Source of the DNA: DATBSL01 sp963729875
Lineage (GTDB): Bacteria > Acidobacteriota > Vicinamibacteria > Fen-336
NCBI GenBank assembly: GCA_963729875.1
Contig: CAVSPR010000007.1
Location: 186,001 to 250,000 of the forward strand
Reading direction: 5' to 3'
DNA: 64,000 bases
Positions 25,926 through 34,392 of this stretch are shown in pieces. Each line of letters opens with the position of its first letter. Within the stretch, counting starts at the first letter, position 1. The notes under the pieces were generated by a model, which made no database searches, was not told the origin of the DNA, and saw only the letters and a program-made list of their open reading frames with translations. Made by a program: the position numbers and the translations under genes.

Positions 25926-27371
25926 ATGCCCGAGCCCGCCGTCGAGGCGGCCCTGCGTCACGTCGATGCGCACGCCGGGGAGACGAGGGAGTCGCTCGCC
26001 GATCTCGTGCGGATCCCGAGCGTCTCCGCCGAGGAGTTCCCTGCGGAGGAGGTGCGCCGCTCGGCCGAGGCGACGGCGGAGCTCCTCCGGCGGGCCGGCC
26101 TCGAGAGCGTCCGGCTCCTCGAGATGCCGGGCCACCACCCCTACGTCTACGGGGAGTGGCTCCACGCCGAGGGGGCCCCCACCCTGCTCGTCTACGGGCA
26201 CCACGACGTGCAGCCCCCGGGGCGCCCCGAGCGGTGGACGACCGCCCCCTTCGACCCCGTCGAGCGCGGCGGGCGCCTCTACGGCCGGGGGACGGTGGAC
26301 GACAAGGGCACGTTCGTCACCCACGTGGCCGCGATCCGGGCCTGGCTCGAGACCGCGGGCCGCCTGCCGGTCAACGTCAAGGTCCTCATCGAGGGCGAGG
26401 AGGAGATCGGCTCGCCCGGCCTCGAGCCGTTCCTCGCGCGCCACCGGAAGCTGCTCGCCGCCGACGTCGCCGTCCTCGCCGACACCGGCAACTTCGACGT
26501 CGGCCACCCCGCGCTCACGTACCTGCTGCGCGGGATTTGCCAGGTGGACGTGGAGGTGCGCTGCCTGCAGCAGCCGGTCCACAGCGGGTTCTTCGGCGGG
26601 CCCGTGCCCGACGCCGTGCGCATCCTCGCTCGCCTCGTCGCCGACCTGGAGAGGCCCGACGGCTCGCTGAACGTGCCCGGCCTCTACCGGCGCGTGGCGA
26701 AGACGCCCGCCCGGCAGCTCCGCCGCTTCCGCGCCCTCCCCTTCGACGAGAAGAAGTTCCGCGCCTCCGCGGCGATGCGGCCGGGCACGCACCTCACGGG
26801 CGAGAAGGCGTACTCGGTGTGGGAGCGCCTCTGGACGCGGCCCTCGCTGACCGTGATCGCCCTCGAGGCCCACCCGATCCAGGGCTCGTCCAACCAGGTC
26901 ATCGACGCCGCCCGCGCCCGCCTGTCGCTGCGGACCGTGCCGAACATGGACGGCCACGAGGCCGGCCGCCTGCTCGCCCGGAAGCTGACCGCGAGGCCCC
27001 CGGCCGGCGCGAAGGTGACGGCCCGGGTCTCCGGCGTCGCGCGCTGGTGGACGACCGACCCCGAGGGCCCGGCCTTCGAGGCCGCGCGGCGCGCGCTGCG
27101 CAAGGGCTACGGCCGGGAGCCGGCGATGATCGGCGCCGGCGGCTCGATCGGCTTCGTGCAGCCCTTCTCGGACGCCCTCGGCGGCGTGCCGTGCCTACTG
27201 ATGGGGGTCGAGGACCCGCAGGCCGCCATCCACTCGGAGAACGAGAGCCTGCACCTCGGCGACTTCCTGAAGGCCACCCGCGCGGCGGTACACCTCTACG
27301 ACGAGCTGACGGGGGTCCCGCTCGCCTCCCGGCGCGCGACGAAGCCGCGCCCGTCCCGACGGTCCCGATAG
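25926..27371 (+). CDS. M20 family metallopeptidase (dipeptidase), paralogue
   Basis: 481 residues. The same motifs as the gene at 22234-23655 are present: LLVYGHHDVQPPGRP, GRGTVDDKGTF, IEGEEEIGSPG, and LRGICQVDVEV, so the two are paralogues. Substrate preference may differ, since lid-domain residues diverge. The start follows GGGAGGCCGAG. It is divergent from the OPT transporter across 138 bases with no clear element in them. A GH3 gene follows after 16 bases in the same direction. Confidence 0.95.
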   Translation: MPEPAVEAALRHVDAHAGETRESLADLVRIPSVSAEEFPAEEVRRSAEATAELLRRAGLESVRLLEMPGHHPYVYGEWLHAEGAPTLLVYGHHDVQPPGRPERWTTAPFDPVERGGRLYGRGTVDDKGTFVTHVAAIRAWLETAGRLPVNVKVLIEGEEEIGSPGLEPFLARHRKLLAADVAVLADTGNFDVGHPALTYLLRGICQVDVEVRCLQQPVHSGFFGGPVPDAVRILARLVADLERPDGSLNVPGLYRRVAKTPARQLRRFRALPFDEKKFRASAAMRPGTHLTGEKAYSVWERLWTRPSLTVIALEAHPIQGSSNQVIDAARARLSLRTVPNMDGHEAGRLLARKLTARPPAGAKVTARVSGVARWWTTDPEGPAFEAARRALRKGYGREPAMIGAGGSIGFVQPFSDALGGVPCLLMGVEDPQAAIHSENESLHLGDFLKATRAAVHLYDELTGVPLASRRATKPRPSRRSR

Positions 27372-27387
27372 GAAGAGGAGAGCGAAC

Positions 27388-29352
27388 ATGCGCAGCACCG
27401 GAGCCGTTCCCCCCGGTATCTCCTGGTGTGTGGCCGGGCTGCTGCTCGGCCTCGGGCCGGCCGCGCACGAGGCCGGCGGGGCCGAGCTGCGGCCGGCCCA
27501 GCCCGTCGTCGCCGCCCGGGTCGCCTCTCTCCTCCAAGCGGACGGCTTGGTCTTCAAGGACCTCAACAAGAACGGCCGGCTCGACCCGTACGAGGACTGG
27601 CGGCGGCCCGTGGCCGAGCGGGTGGACGACCTCGTCTCGCAGATGACGCTCGAGGAGAAGGCGGGGCTCATGGTCGGCCCCTCCCTGGCGATGGGCCCGG
27701 GCGGCACGGTCCGCGAGGAGCCGGTCTTCGGGACGAACCCCTTCACCGGCGGGCCGATGACCCTCGTCTCCCCGGGCACGACCGACGCGATCCAGAAGCG
27801 GCACATCGTCCAGTTCATCAACCGCGAGAACACCGACCCGAAGACGATGGCGACGTGGACGAACGCGGTGCAGCAGGTGGCGGAGGCCCGGCGGCTCGGC
27901 ACCCCGGTCCTCTTCGTCACCAACCCCCGCAACCACTACGGTGCCCCCGGCACTTTCGGGATCGCGGAGGCCTCGAACGCCTTCTCGCAGTGGCCGGGCA
28001 CGCTCGGCCTCGCCGCGACGCGCGACGTGGCGCTCGTGGAGGAGTTCGCCCGCATCGCCGCGCAGGAGTACGTGGCGGTGGGGATCCGGGGGGCCTACCA
28101 CCCGACGGCCGACGTCGCGACCGAGCCGCGCTGGGGACGCTTCCGCGAGACGTTCGGCGAGGACGCCGACCTCACGGCGGAGCTGATCGGCGCCGTCGTT
28201 CGCGGTTTCCAGGGGAAGGAACTCGGGCCGGCGAGCGTCGCCCTCACCACGAAGCACTTCCCGGGCGCGGGGCCGGCGGGCGGCGGGCAGGACGCCCACT
28301 TCCCCTGGGGGAAGAACCAGGTCTACCCGGGGAAGAACCTCGAGTACCACCTCCGGCCGTGGAAGGCGGCGATCGAGGCGGGCACGGCGATGATCATGCC
28401 CTACTACGCGGTGCCGAAGGGGGTCACCACCGAAGAGCTGGGCATGTCCTACAGCCGGGAGATCGTCACCGACCTGCTACGGGGCAAGCTCGGCTACACC
28501 GGCGTCGTGAACTCCGACACCGGCATCACCACCGGGATGCCCTGGGGTGTCGAGTCGCTGAGCGTCAGCGACCGCTACAAGAAGGCCATCGAGGCCGGCA
28601 TCGACCGGCTGGGCGGCGACGCGACGCCCGAGATCGTCGTCGAGCTCGTGAAGAGCGGCGCCCTCGCCGAGGCGCGCGTCGACGAGTCGGCCCGGCGGAT
28701 CCTGCGGGTCTTCTTCGCCCTCGGCCTCTTCGAGAACCCGTACGTGAGCCCGGAGGAGGCGGCCCGCACCGTGCGCAAGGCGGAGTTTCAGGGCAAGGCG
28801 GACATCGCGCAGCGCAAGTCCGTCGTCCTCCTGAGGAACGAGGGCGGCGTCCTCCCCCTGAAGAAGGGCGCCCGCATGTACGTGGAGGGCCTCGACGTCG
28901 CGGTGGCCGCGCGGTACGGCTACGTCTCGACCTCCGGCCCCGAGGACGCGGACGTCTGCATCCTGCGCGTCTTCTCTCCCCGGACCGGCCTCGGCCCGGG
29001 CCTCCGCGCCCGGGGCGCGGTGCCGATCGACCTCACCCTTCCCGCGGAGACCCTGGACCACGTCCTCGCGATCGCGCGGAAGAAGCCGACGGTCGTCGTC
29101 CTCCACCTCCACAACCCGCTGGTCGTCCCCGAGCTCGCCCGGGAGTCGGCGGCGCTCCTCGCCACGTTCGGCGTGAGCGACGAGGCCCTCTTCGACGTCC
29201 TCGCCGGGAAGCTCGCCCCGACCGGCAGGCTCCCCTTCGAGATGCCCTCCTCGATGGACGCCGTGCGCGCGCAGCTCGAGGACGTGCCCCACGACTCGAA
29301 GGACCCGCTCTTCCCGATCGGCTCCGGCCTGGGCTACCCGAAGGGGCGCTGA
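27388..29352 (+). CDS. Glycoside hydrolase family 3, secreted, with EF-hand-like segment
   Basis: 654 residues. After a signal-like N-terminus, residues 58-69 read D-L-N-K-N-G-R-L-D-x-x-E, a calcium-binding EF-hand/dockerin-type loop, before the GH3 barrel (RVDDLVSQMTLEEKAGLMVG). RWGRFRETFGEDADL and KHFPG are GH3 substrate-binding motifs; the nucleophile is D377 in VVNSDTGI. A C-terminal sandwich domain follows (VVLLRNEGGVLPLKKG). It should release beta-linked sugars outside the cytoplasm; the sugar is not determined. The C-terminal domain is shorter than in the GH3 at 54128-56767. GNAT and sialidase-like genes follow closely. Confidence 0.93.
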   Translation: MRSTGAVPPGISWCVAGLLLGLGPAAHEAGGAELRPAQPVVAARVASLLQADGLVFKDLNKNGRLDPYEDWRRPVAERVDDLVSQMTLEEKAGLMVGPSLAMGPGGTVREEPVFGTNPFTGGPMTLVSPGTTDAIQKRHIVQFINRENTDPKTMATWTNAVQQVAEARRLGTPVLFVTNPRNHYGAPGTFGIAEASNAFSQWPGTLGLAATRDVALVEEFARIAAQEYVAVGIRGAYHPTADVATEPRWGRFRETFGEDADLTAELIGAVVRGFQGKELGPASVALTTKHFPGAGPAGGGQDAHFPWGKNQVYPGKNLEYHLRPWKAAIEAGTAMIMPYYAVPKGVTTEELGMSYSREIVTDLLRGKLGYTGVVNSDTGITTGMPWGVESLSVSDRYKKAIEAGIDRLGGDATPEIVVELVKSGALAEARVDESARRILRVFFALGLFENPYVSPEEAARTVRKAEFQGKADIAQRKSVVLLRNEGGVLPLKKGARMYVEGLDVAVAARYGYVSTSGPEDADVCILRVFSPRTGLGPGLRARGAVPIDLTLPAETLDHVLAIARKKPTVVVLHLHNPLVVPELARESAALLATFGVSDEALFDVLAGKLAPTGRLPFEMPSSMDAVRAQLEDVPHDSKDPLFPIGSGLGYPKGR

Positions 29353-29358
29353 GGACGC

Positions 29359-29892
29359 GTGGATCCCGGGATGCCCGCTCACGAGACCGGCCGCCTCACC
29401 CTCCGTCGGTTCACGATGGCCGACGCGGCGTTCGTCGTCGAGCTGCTGAACGAGGCGTCCTTCCTGCGCTACATCGGGGACAAGGGGGTGCGGACCGAGG
29501 CCGATGCCCGCCGCTACCTCGAGACGGGGCCTCTCGCCAGCTACGCGCGCCACGGCTTCGGGCTTCTCCAGGTCGGCCTGAAGGAGAGCGGCGAGCCCGT
29601 CGGGATGTGCGGCCTGCTGAAGAGGGACTGGCTCGAGGACGTGGACGTCGGCTTCGCGCTCCTTCCACGCTTCTGGCGGAAGGGGTACGCGTTCGAGGCG
29701 GCCTCGGCCGTCCTCGGCCACGCGCGGGACGGCCTCGGCCTGAGACGGGTCGTGGCCATCACCTCCCCCGACAACGCGGCCTCCATCGGCCTCCTCGACA
29801 AGCTCGGCTTCCGCTTCGAGCGCATGGCCCGCCCGTCCGACCGGGAGCCCGAGGTGCGCGTGTTCGGCCTCGACCTCGCCGGGGAGGCGTGA
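29359..29892 (+). CDS. GNAT family N-acetyltransferase (RimJ/RimL type)
   Basis: 177 residues. RLTLRRFTMADAAFVVELLN opens the domain, and GYAFEAASAVLGHARDGLGLRRVVAITSPDN carries the acetyl-CoA region typical of RimJ/RimL-type enzymes that acetylate protein N-termini or small amines. The GTG start is a few bases after GAGGA; an ATG four codons later (29371) is an alternative. The TGA shares its A with the ATG of the sialidase-like gene (TGATG), so they are coupled, although a functional link is not obvious. Confidence 0.88.
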   Translation: MDPGMPAHETGRLTLRRFTMADAAFVVELLNEASFLRYIGDKGVRTEADARRYLETGPLASYARHGFGLLQVGLKESGEPVGMCGLLKRDWLEDVDVGFALLPRFWRKGYAFEAASAVLGHARDGLGLRRVVAITSPDNAASIGLLDKLGFRFERMARPSDREPEVRVFGLDLAGEA

Positions 29893-30917
29893 TGCGCGGC
29901 CTCTTCCTGTCCCTGCTGCTCCTCGTGCCGGTCCTCGCCTCGGCCGCCGAGGCCCCTTCGCCCGTGGTGTCGTCCGGGTTCGTCTTCGAGCACGCCCCCT
30001 TCCGCTCCGCCCACGCCTCCACGGTCGTCGAGACGCGCGACGGGCTCGTCGCCGCCTGGTTCGGGGGGACCGGCGAGGGGAACGCCGACGTGGGCATCTG
30101 GGTCGCGCGGCGGGGCGAGGGCGGCTGGTCGGCCCCGGTCGAGGTGGCGAACGGCGCGCAGCCGGACGGGACCCGGCACCCGTGCTGGAACCCGGTGCTC
30201 TTCCAGCCGCCGCGCGGGCCGCTCGTCCTCTTCTACAAGGTCGGCCCCAACCCGCGCGCGTGGTGGGGCCTCGCCCGCGCCTCGGCCGACGAGGGGCGGA
30301 CCTGGTCCGAGGCGGTCCAGCTGCCCGACGGGATCCTCGGCCCGATCCGCGCCAAGCCCGTGGCGCTCGAGAGCGGGGACCTGCTCGCCGGGTCGAGCAC
30401 CGAGCACGACGGCTGGGTGGTGCACATGGAACGCTGGACCCCGCCGGACCTCGCCTCGGCCGCGGCCTGGAAGAAGACCGGCTCGCTCAACGACCCGGGC
30501 CGTTTCCAGGCGATCCAGCCGACGATCCTGCCGCACTCGACGACGCGGTTCCAGATTCTCTGCCGCAGCCGCCAGGGCGTCGTGACGGAGGCCTGGTCGG
30601 AGGACGGCGGCGCCACGTGGGGAACGATGACCGCCACGAGCCTCGCCAACCCGAGCGCCGGGATCGACGCGGTGCGGCTGGCCGACGGCCGCTTCCTCCT
30701 CGTCTACAACCCGACGACGAAGGGCCGCGACCGACTCGAGGTGGCGGTGTCGCCGGACGGGAAGGCCTGGCGGCGGGCCGTGGCCCTCGAGGACGCCCCG
30801 GGCGAGTACTCCTACCCGGCGATCATCCAGGGGCGCGACGGGCGCGTGCACGTGACCTACACGTGGCGGCGCGAGCGCATCAAGCACGTCGTGATCGACC
30901 CCACCGCCATCCGCTAG
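29892..30917 (+). CDS. Exo-sialidase-like BNR-repeat protein, secreted
   Basis: 341 residues with a signal peptide (MRGLFLSLLLLVPVLASA). Asp-box/BNR repeats are visible (ASADEGRTWSE, SEDGGATWGT, SPDGKAW), as is the six-bladed sialidase pattern with FRSAHASTVVE, WFGGTGEG and TRHPCWNPVLF. Proteins of this group remove terminal sialic or related acids, or other sugars. The N-acetylneuraminate-lyase-like gene at 51985 would make a catabolic partner, though it lies 21 kb away. The start overlaps the GNAT stop. Confidence 0.85.
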   Translation: MRGLFLSLLLLVPVLASAAEAPSPVVSSGFVFEHAPFRSAHASTVVETRDGLVAAWFGGTGEGNADVGIWVARRGEGGWSAPVEVANGAQPDGTRHPCWNPVLFQPPRGPLVLFYKVGPNPRAWWGLARASADEGRTWSEAVQLPDGILGPIRAKPVALESGDLLAGSSTEHDGWVVHMERWTPPDLASAAAWKKTGSLNDPGRFQAIQPTILPHSTTRFQILCRSRQGVVTEAWSEDGGATWGTMTATSLANPSAGIDAVRLADGRFLLVYNPTTKGRDRLEVAVSPDGKAWRRAVALEDAPGEYSYPAIIQGRDGRVHVTYTWRRERIKHVVIDPTAIR

Positions 30918-30940
30918 CCGGGACTACAATCGCAGCTGGA

Positions 30941-31780
30941 GTGCTCGAGATCCTCGTGACCGCCGGCATCGCGGCCGTGGCGGTGGTCCTCGGGTGGGCG
31001 GTCGCGCTGTGGAGCGGGCCGATCGGCTCGAGGCGCCACCGCGCGATTCTCCTCGTCGCCTCCGTCGTGCTCTTCACCCTGGGCAACGCCGTGCTCATGC
31101 CCCGCGCGCGGGCGTGGAAGCAGGAGCGGGACGTGTCCGCCCTGCTCACGACGGAGCCGCTCTTCAGCGCGGTCCTCGAGGACTTCCCCTCTCTCCGCGA
31201 GCCCCTGCGCCTCTCTCTCCTGCAGGCCGCGCGGGAGGGACAGGGCAGCGAGGCCCTACTCGTCGGGCAGAGGCTGCTGAGCCCGCAGCTGTGGCGCTAC
31301 GTCCCGCGCGCGTCGGACGCCGCCGCCGTCGAGCTCGGCCGCGCCCTCGTGGCCGCCCTCACGCGGCTGCAGGAGCACGACCCCCAGCGGTGCTATCGCT
31401 TCCTCTTCCCCGCCGTGGCGGGGCCGCCCGCGGCCGGGGGATCGCCGTTCGAGGAGGGGATCCTCTTCGCGCTGCGCCGGGTCGTGGCCTCCGCCCGGGA
31501 CGGCTCGGCCGAGCCCCTCGACCGCGCCGCGGCCCGCCGGAACCTCGACGCGGCCTTCGCGCACCTGCGGAGCGAGCGCGAGTCCGAGGTCGACGTCCTG
31601 CGGCACGCGCAGGAGCCGGGCGTCGACCGGGCCCGGGTGTGCGAGATGACGATCGCCCTCTACTCCGAGCTTCTCGCGCTGCCCCCCGCCGCGGCCGGGC
31701 AGACTCTCCGCCACGTCCTCGGGCCGGAGACGCCGCCCGCCCGGTCGCTCGAAGCTCGCTCTGGTGCGATCGCTCGGTGA
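30941..31780 (+). CDS. Membrane-anchored protein of unknown function, C-terminus replaced by IS sequence
   Basis: 279 residues from a GTG start with weak ribosome site (a GTG at 30956 is an alternative). Two hydrophobic helices lie at about 3-22 and 31-49, then a soluble helical domain. I recognise no family. From about 31745 the DNA is transposase coding sequence in another frame, so the last dozen residues (through SGAIAR) are not native and the real C-terminus is lost or elsewhere. No target-site or left IS end is visible at the junction. Confidence 0.6.
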   Translation: MLEILVTAGIAAVAVVLGWAVALWSGPIGSRRHRAILLVASVVLFTLGNAVLMPRARAWKQERDVSALLTTEPLFSAVLEDFPSLREPLRLSLLQAAREGQGSEALLVGQRLLSPQLWRYVPRASDAAAVELGRALVAALTRLQEHDPQRCYRFLFPAVAGPPAAGGSPFEEGILFALRRVVASARDGSAEPLDRAAARRNLDAAFAHLRSERESEVDVLRHAQEPGVDRARVCEMTIALYSELLALPPAAAGQTLRHVLGPETPPARSLEARSGAIAR

Positions 31781-33180
31781 GCAGACCCTCTCGAGCAGCC
31801 TGGCCATGTCCTGGGACTCGCAGGTGCAAACGAGGACGAGCTCTACGAGGCGATGGACTGGCTGCTCGAAAGGCAGGGGCGGATCGAAACGGCCCTCGCA
31901 AGCGGCACCTCGCGAGGGAACACTCGTGCTCTACGACGTCAGCTCGACCTACTTCGAGGGACGTCACTGCTCCCTGGCTGGTCGGCCACTCGCGCGACGG
32001 ACGCTTTGATCGACTCCAGATCGTCTTTGGGCTCCTGACCGACGCCGAGGGGTGTCCGGTGGCGACCGAGGTGTTCGAAGGAAACACCGGCGACCCCAAG
32101 ACCGTGCTCGCCAGGTGAAGAAGCTGCGTGAGCGCTTCTCTCTCGAGCGCGTGGTGCTCGTCGGAGATCGGGGGATGATCACCTCCGCCGCATCGAAGAG
32201 GATCTCAAGCAGACGCCCGGCTTCGAGTGGATCACCGCGCTTCGCGGGCCGGCATCCGAAAGCTGGTCGACGCCGGGGCTCTCGACGTGTCGCTCTTCGA
32301 CGAGCGTGACCTGGCCGAGATCTCCTCCCCGACTACCCGGGCGAGCGGCTGATCGTGTGTCGCAACCCGCTCCTGGCCGCGGAACGCAAGCGCAAGCGCG
32401 AGGATTTGATCCAGGCGACCGAGAAGGAGCTCGAGAAGGTCGCCGTGGCCGCCCGGCGGGCGAAGAACTCACTGCGCGGCAAGGCGCTGATCGGCCTGCG
32501 CGTGGGACGCGTGCTCGGCCGCTTCAAGATGGGCAAGCACTTCAAGCTCGAGATCGCCGAGGAGAACTTCAGCTACCAGCGTAACCAGGACTCGATCAGC
32601 GCAGGAAGCAGCACTCGACGGGATCTACGTCATCCGCACCAACGTCGCCCTCGCAACACTGAGCCCCGCCGACACCGTGCTCTCCTACAAGCGCCTGGCC
32701 CACGTGGAACGCGCCTTCCGCGCCTCAAGACCGTCGATCTCAAGCTGCGCCCTATCCATCACCATCTCGCCGATCGCGTCCGCGCTCACGTCTTCATCTG
32801 CATGCTCGCCTACTACGTCGAGTGGCACATGCGCCGCGCCTCGCCCCCATGCTCTTCGAAGACGACGACAAGCCCGCAGCCGCACGTCGGCGCCGCTCCG
32901 CCGTCGCCAAGGCCCTGCGCTCCGAGAAGGCCGAACGAAAGGCGCACACCAAACTCGCCGCCGACGGGTCTCCGGTCCACAGCTTCCACCCTCCTTGAGG
33001 ACCTGGCCACCATCGCCAAGAACTCCCTGCGCCCAAGGACGGCTCCGCTAAGCCATTGAGATGATCACAACCCCAACGCCACTGCAGCAACGAGCTCTCG
33101 ACCTGCTCGGCGTCTCCCACCGCCTGTAGGCAGTACCCAACCTCACGCCGTCGAGCACCACCCCTGTCTCAGGAACTTGG
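31746..33180 (+). mobile_element. Truncated IS1634-like insertion sequence remnant
   Basis: The segment encodes most of an IS4-superfamily, IS1634-type transposase. The left end and the first 120 or so codons are missing, and no terminal inverted repeat could be recognised at either side. After the transposase stop at 33129 about 70 bases remain before the convergent epimerase gene and may include the right end. The boundaries are therefore approximate. The insertion cuts the upstream gene at 30941. Confidence 0.75.
31749..33129 (+). pseudogene. IS1634-family transposase, N-terminally truncated and multiply frameshifted
   Basis: Joining frames gives SKLALVRSLGEQTLSSSL, LYDVSSTYFEGRHCSLAG, the segment DRLQIVFGLLTDAEGCPVA, FEGNTGDPKTV, VLVGDRGMITSA, LFDERDLAEI, GERLIVCRNPLLA, then HVERAFRRLKTVDLK and an ending LLGVSHRL. 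These are DDE-type motifs of IS1634 transposases (Asp in YDVSS, Asp in GDRG, Glu in HVERAF). About fourteen single-base changes break the frame, nearly all losses in short runs (for example near 31802, 31900, 31913, 32111, 32187, 32251, 32326, 32724, 32838, 33031, 33054), with one gain near 32604. Residues between them are intact. It is not functional as written. Confidence 0.85.
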
Positions 33181-33202
33181 GCTATCGCGTCGGGAACTCC
33201 GG

Positions 33203-34333
33203 CTAGGCCTTCCTGGCCCTCCACGCCGCGAGGACCTGCTGCTCTCTCTCGGGGGCGATGCCCGCGCGGGGCTTCGCCTGGCGGTCGGCGGGCAGCGTCT
33301 TCCACCAGGCCAGCGTGTCGAGGGCGGTCTGCGCGAGCGGGCGGAACGTGAGGCCGGCGGCGACCGCCTTCGCGTTCTTGCGGCGGCCGAAGCCCGCGGT
33401 GTCTCCCGTCCCCGGGACCCAGATCGGCATGTCGCCCCAGGGGGTCACCTTCTGCTGCTCGAGGAAGTCGGCGGGCACCCAGTGCAGCCTGGGCCCCCGT
33501 CGTAGTCGCGGCGCGGATGCCGGCGAGCGCGTCGGCCATGGTCAGATCGAAGGCCGGCCCCATGGCGTTGAAGACACCGAACGTGCGGGCCTCGGCCAGG
33601 CGGATCGTCCACTCCGCGAGGTCGCGTGCGTCGACGAACTGCACGGGGTCGCTGCCGTCTCCGGGGGCGAGCACGTCTCCCCCGCGGTCGAGGCGGACCG
33701 GCCAGTAGGTGAACCGGTCGCTCTCGTCGCCGGGGCCGACGATGAGGCCTGGCCGGACGATCGTCGTCATCCCCGGGAACTGCGTCTGCGCTTCCTTCTC
33801 GGAGAGCGCCTTGAGCGGGCCGTAGAGCCCCTCGATGTCCGCGCGGAGGGTCTCCTGGGTCTCCTTCATCGCGTCCTTGCCCTTGTAGACGGCGAGGGGC
33901 GCCGACTCGTCCTGGCCGGGGTCCTTGTCGCTCGCGTACGCCGAGAGCGTCGAGATGAAGACGTACTGCTTCACCTTGCCCCGCAGCACCTGCCCCGCGT
34001 CGCGCACCCAGAAGGGCAGCGTGGTCGGGTTGTCGATGCACACGTCCCACTCGCGGCCGGCGAGGGCCTTGAGGTCGCCGGTGTTGCGGTCGCCCACCAG
34101 CTCCTCGACCGGGGCCGGCCACTCCTTCGGCCGGCGGCCGCGGTTGAAGAGGGTGAGCTTGTGCCCGCGGGCGAGGGCGTAGCGGACCTGGTGGGGGCCG
34201 ATGAAGCCGGTGCCGCCGAGGATCAGGATGCGCAGTGGGCGCGCCTCGCGCGCGCGCGCCAGGGCGGGCCGGACTCCGAAGCGGCTGCGGCCGCGACGCC
34301 CGTGAGCTTGAGCAGGTCCCTGCGAGTGGTCAT
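33203..34333 (-). pseudogene. NAD-dependent epimerase/dehydratase with Tat signal, two frame breaks
   Basis: About 376 residues once repaired. The start at 34333 gives MTTRRDLLKLTG, a twin-arginine signal. The Rossmann motif ILILGGTGFIGPHQVRYAL follows in another frame: a shift lies in the CG-repeat near 34240-34255 (one base lost or two gained). A second break, one extra base, lies near 33490, after which LHWVPADFLEQQKV continues to the stop. The NAD-binding fold and VFISTLSAYA suggest an extended short-chain dehydrogenase acting on a nucleotide sugar or similar; substrate unknown. It lies downstream of ackA on the same strand. Confidence 0.82.
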
Positions 34334-34341
34334 GGAGCCCT

Positions 34342-34355
34342 CCGTCGCGCGACGG
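34342..34355 (-). promoter_or_regulatory. Perfect palindrome abutting the Shine-Dalgarno of the epimerase gene
   Basis: CCGTCGCGCGACGG is a 14-base perfect palindrome. On the minus strand its 3' arm merges with GGAGGG before the ATG at 34333. It could be an RNA hairpin at the ribosome site or a protein-binding site. Confidence 0.3.
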
Positions 34356-34392
34356 TACCGCACGCCCGCCGCGTCGCGCAATCGAGGGGCCG

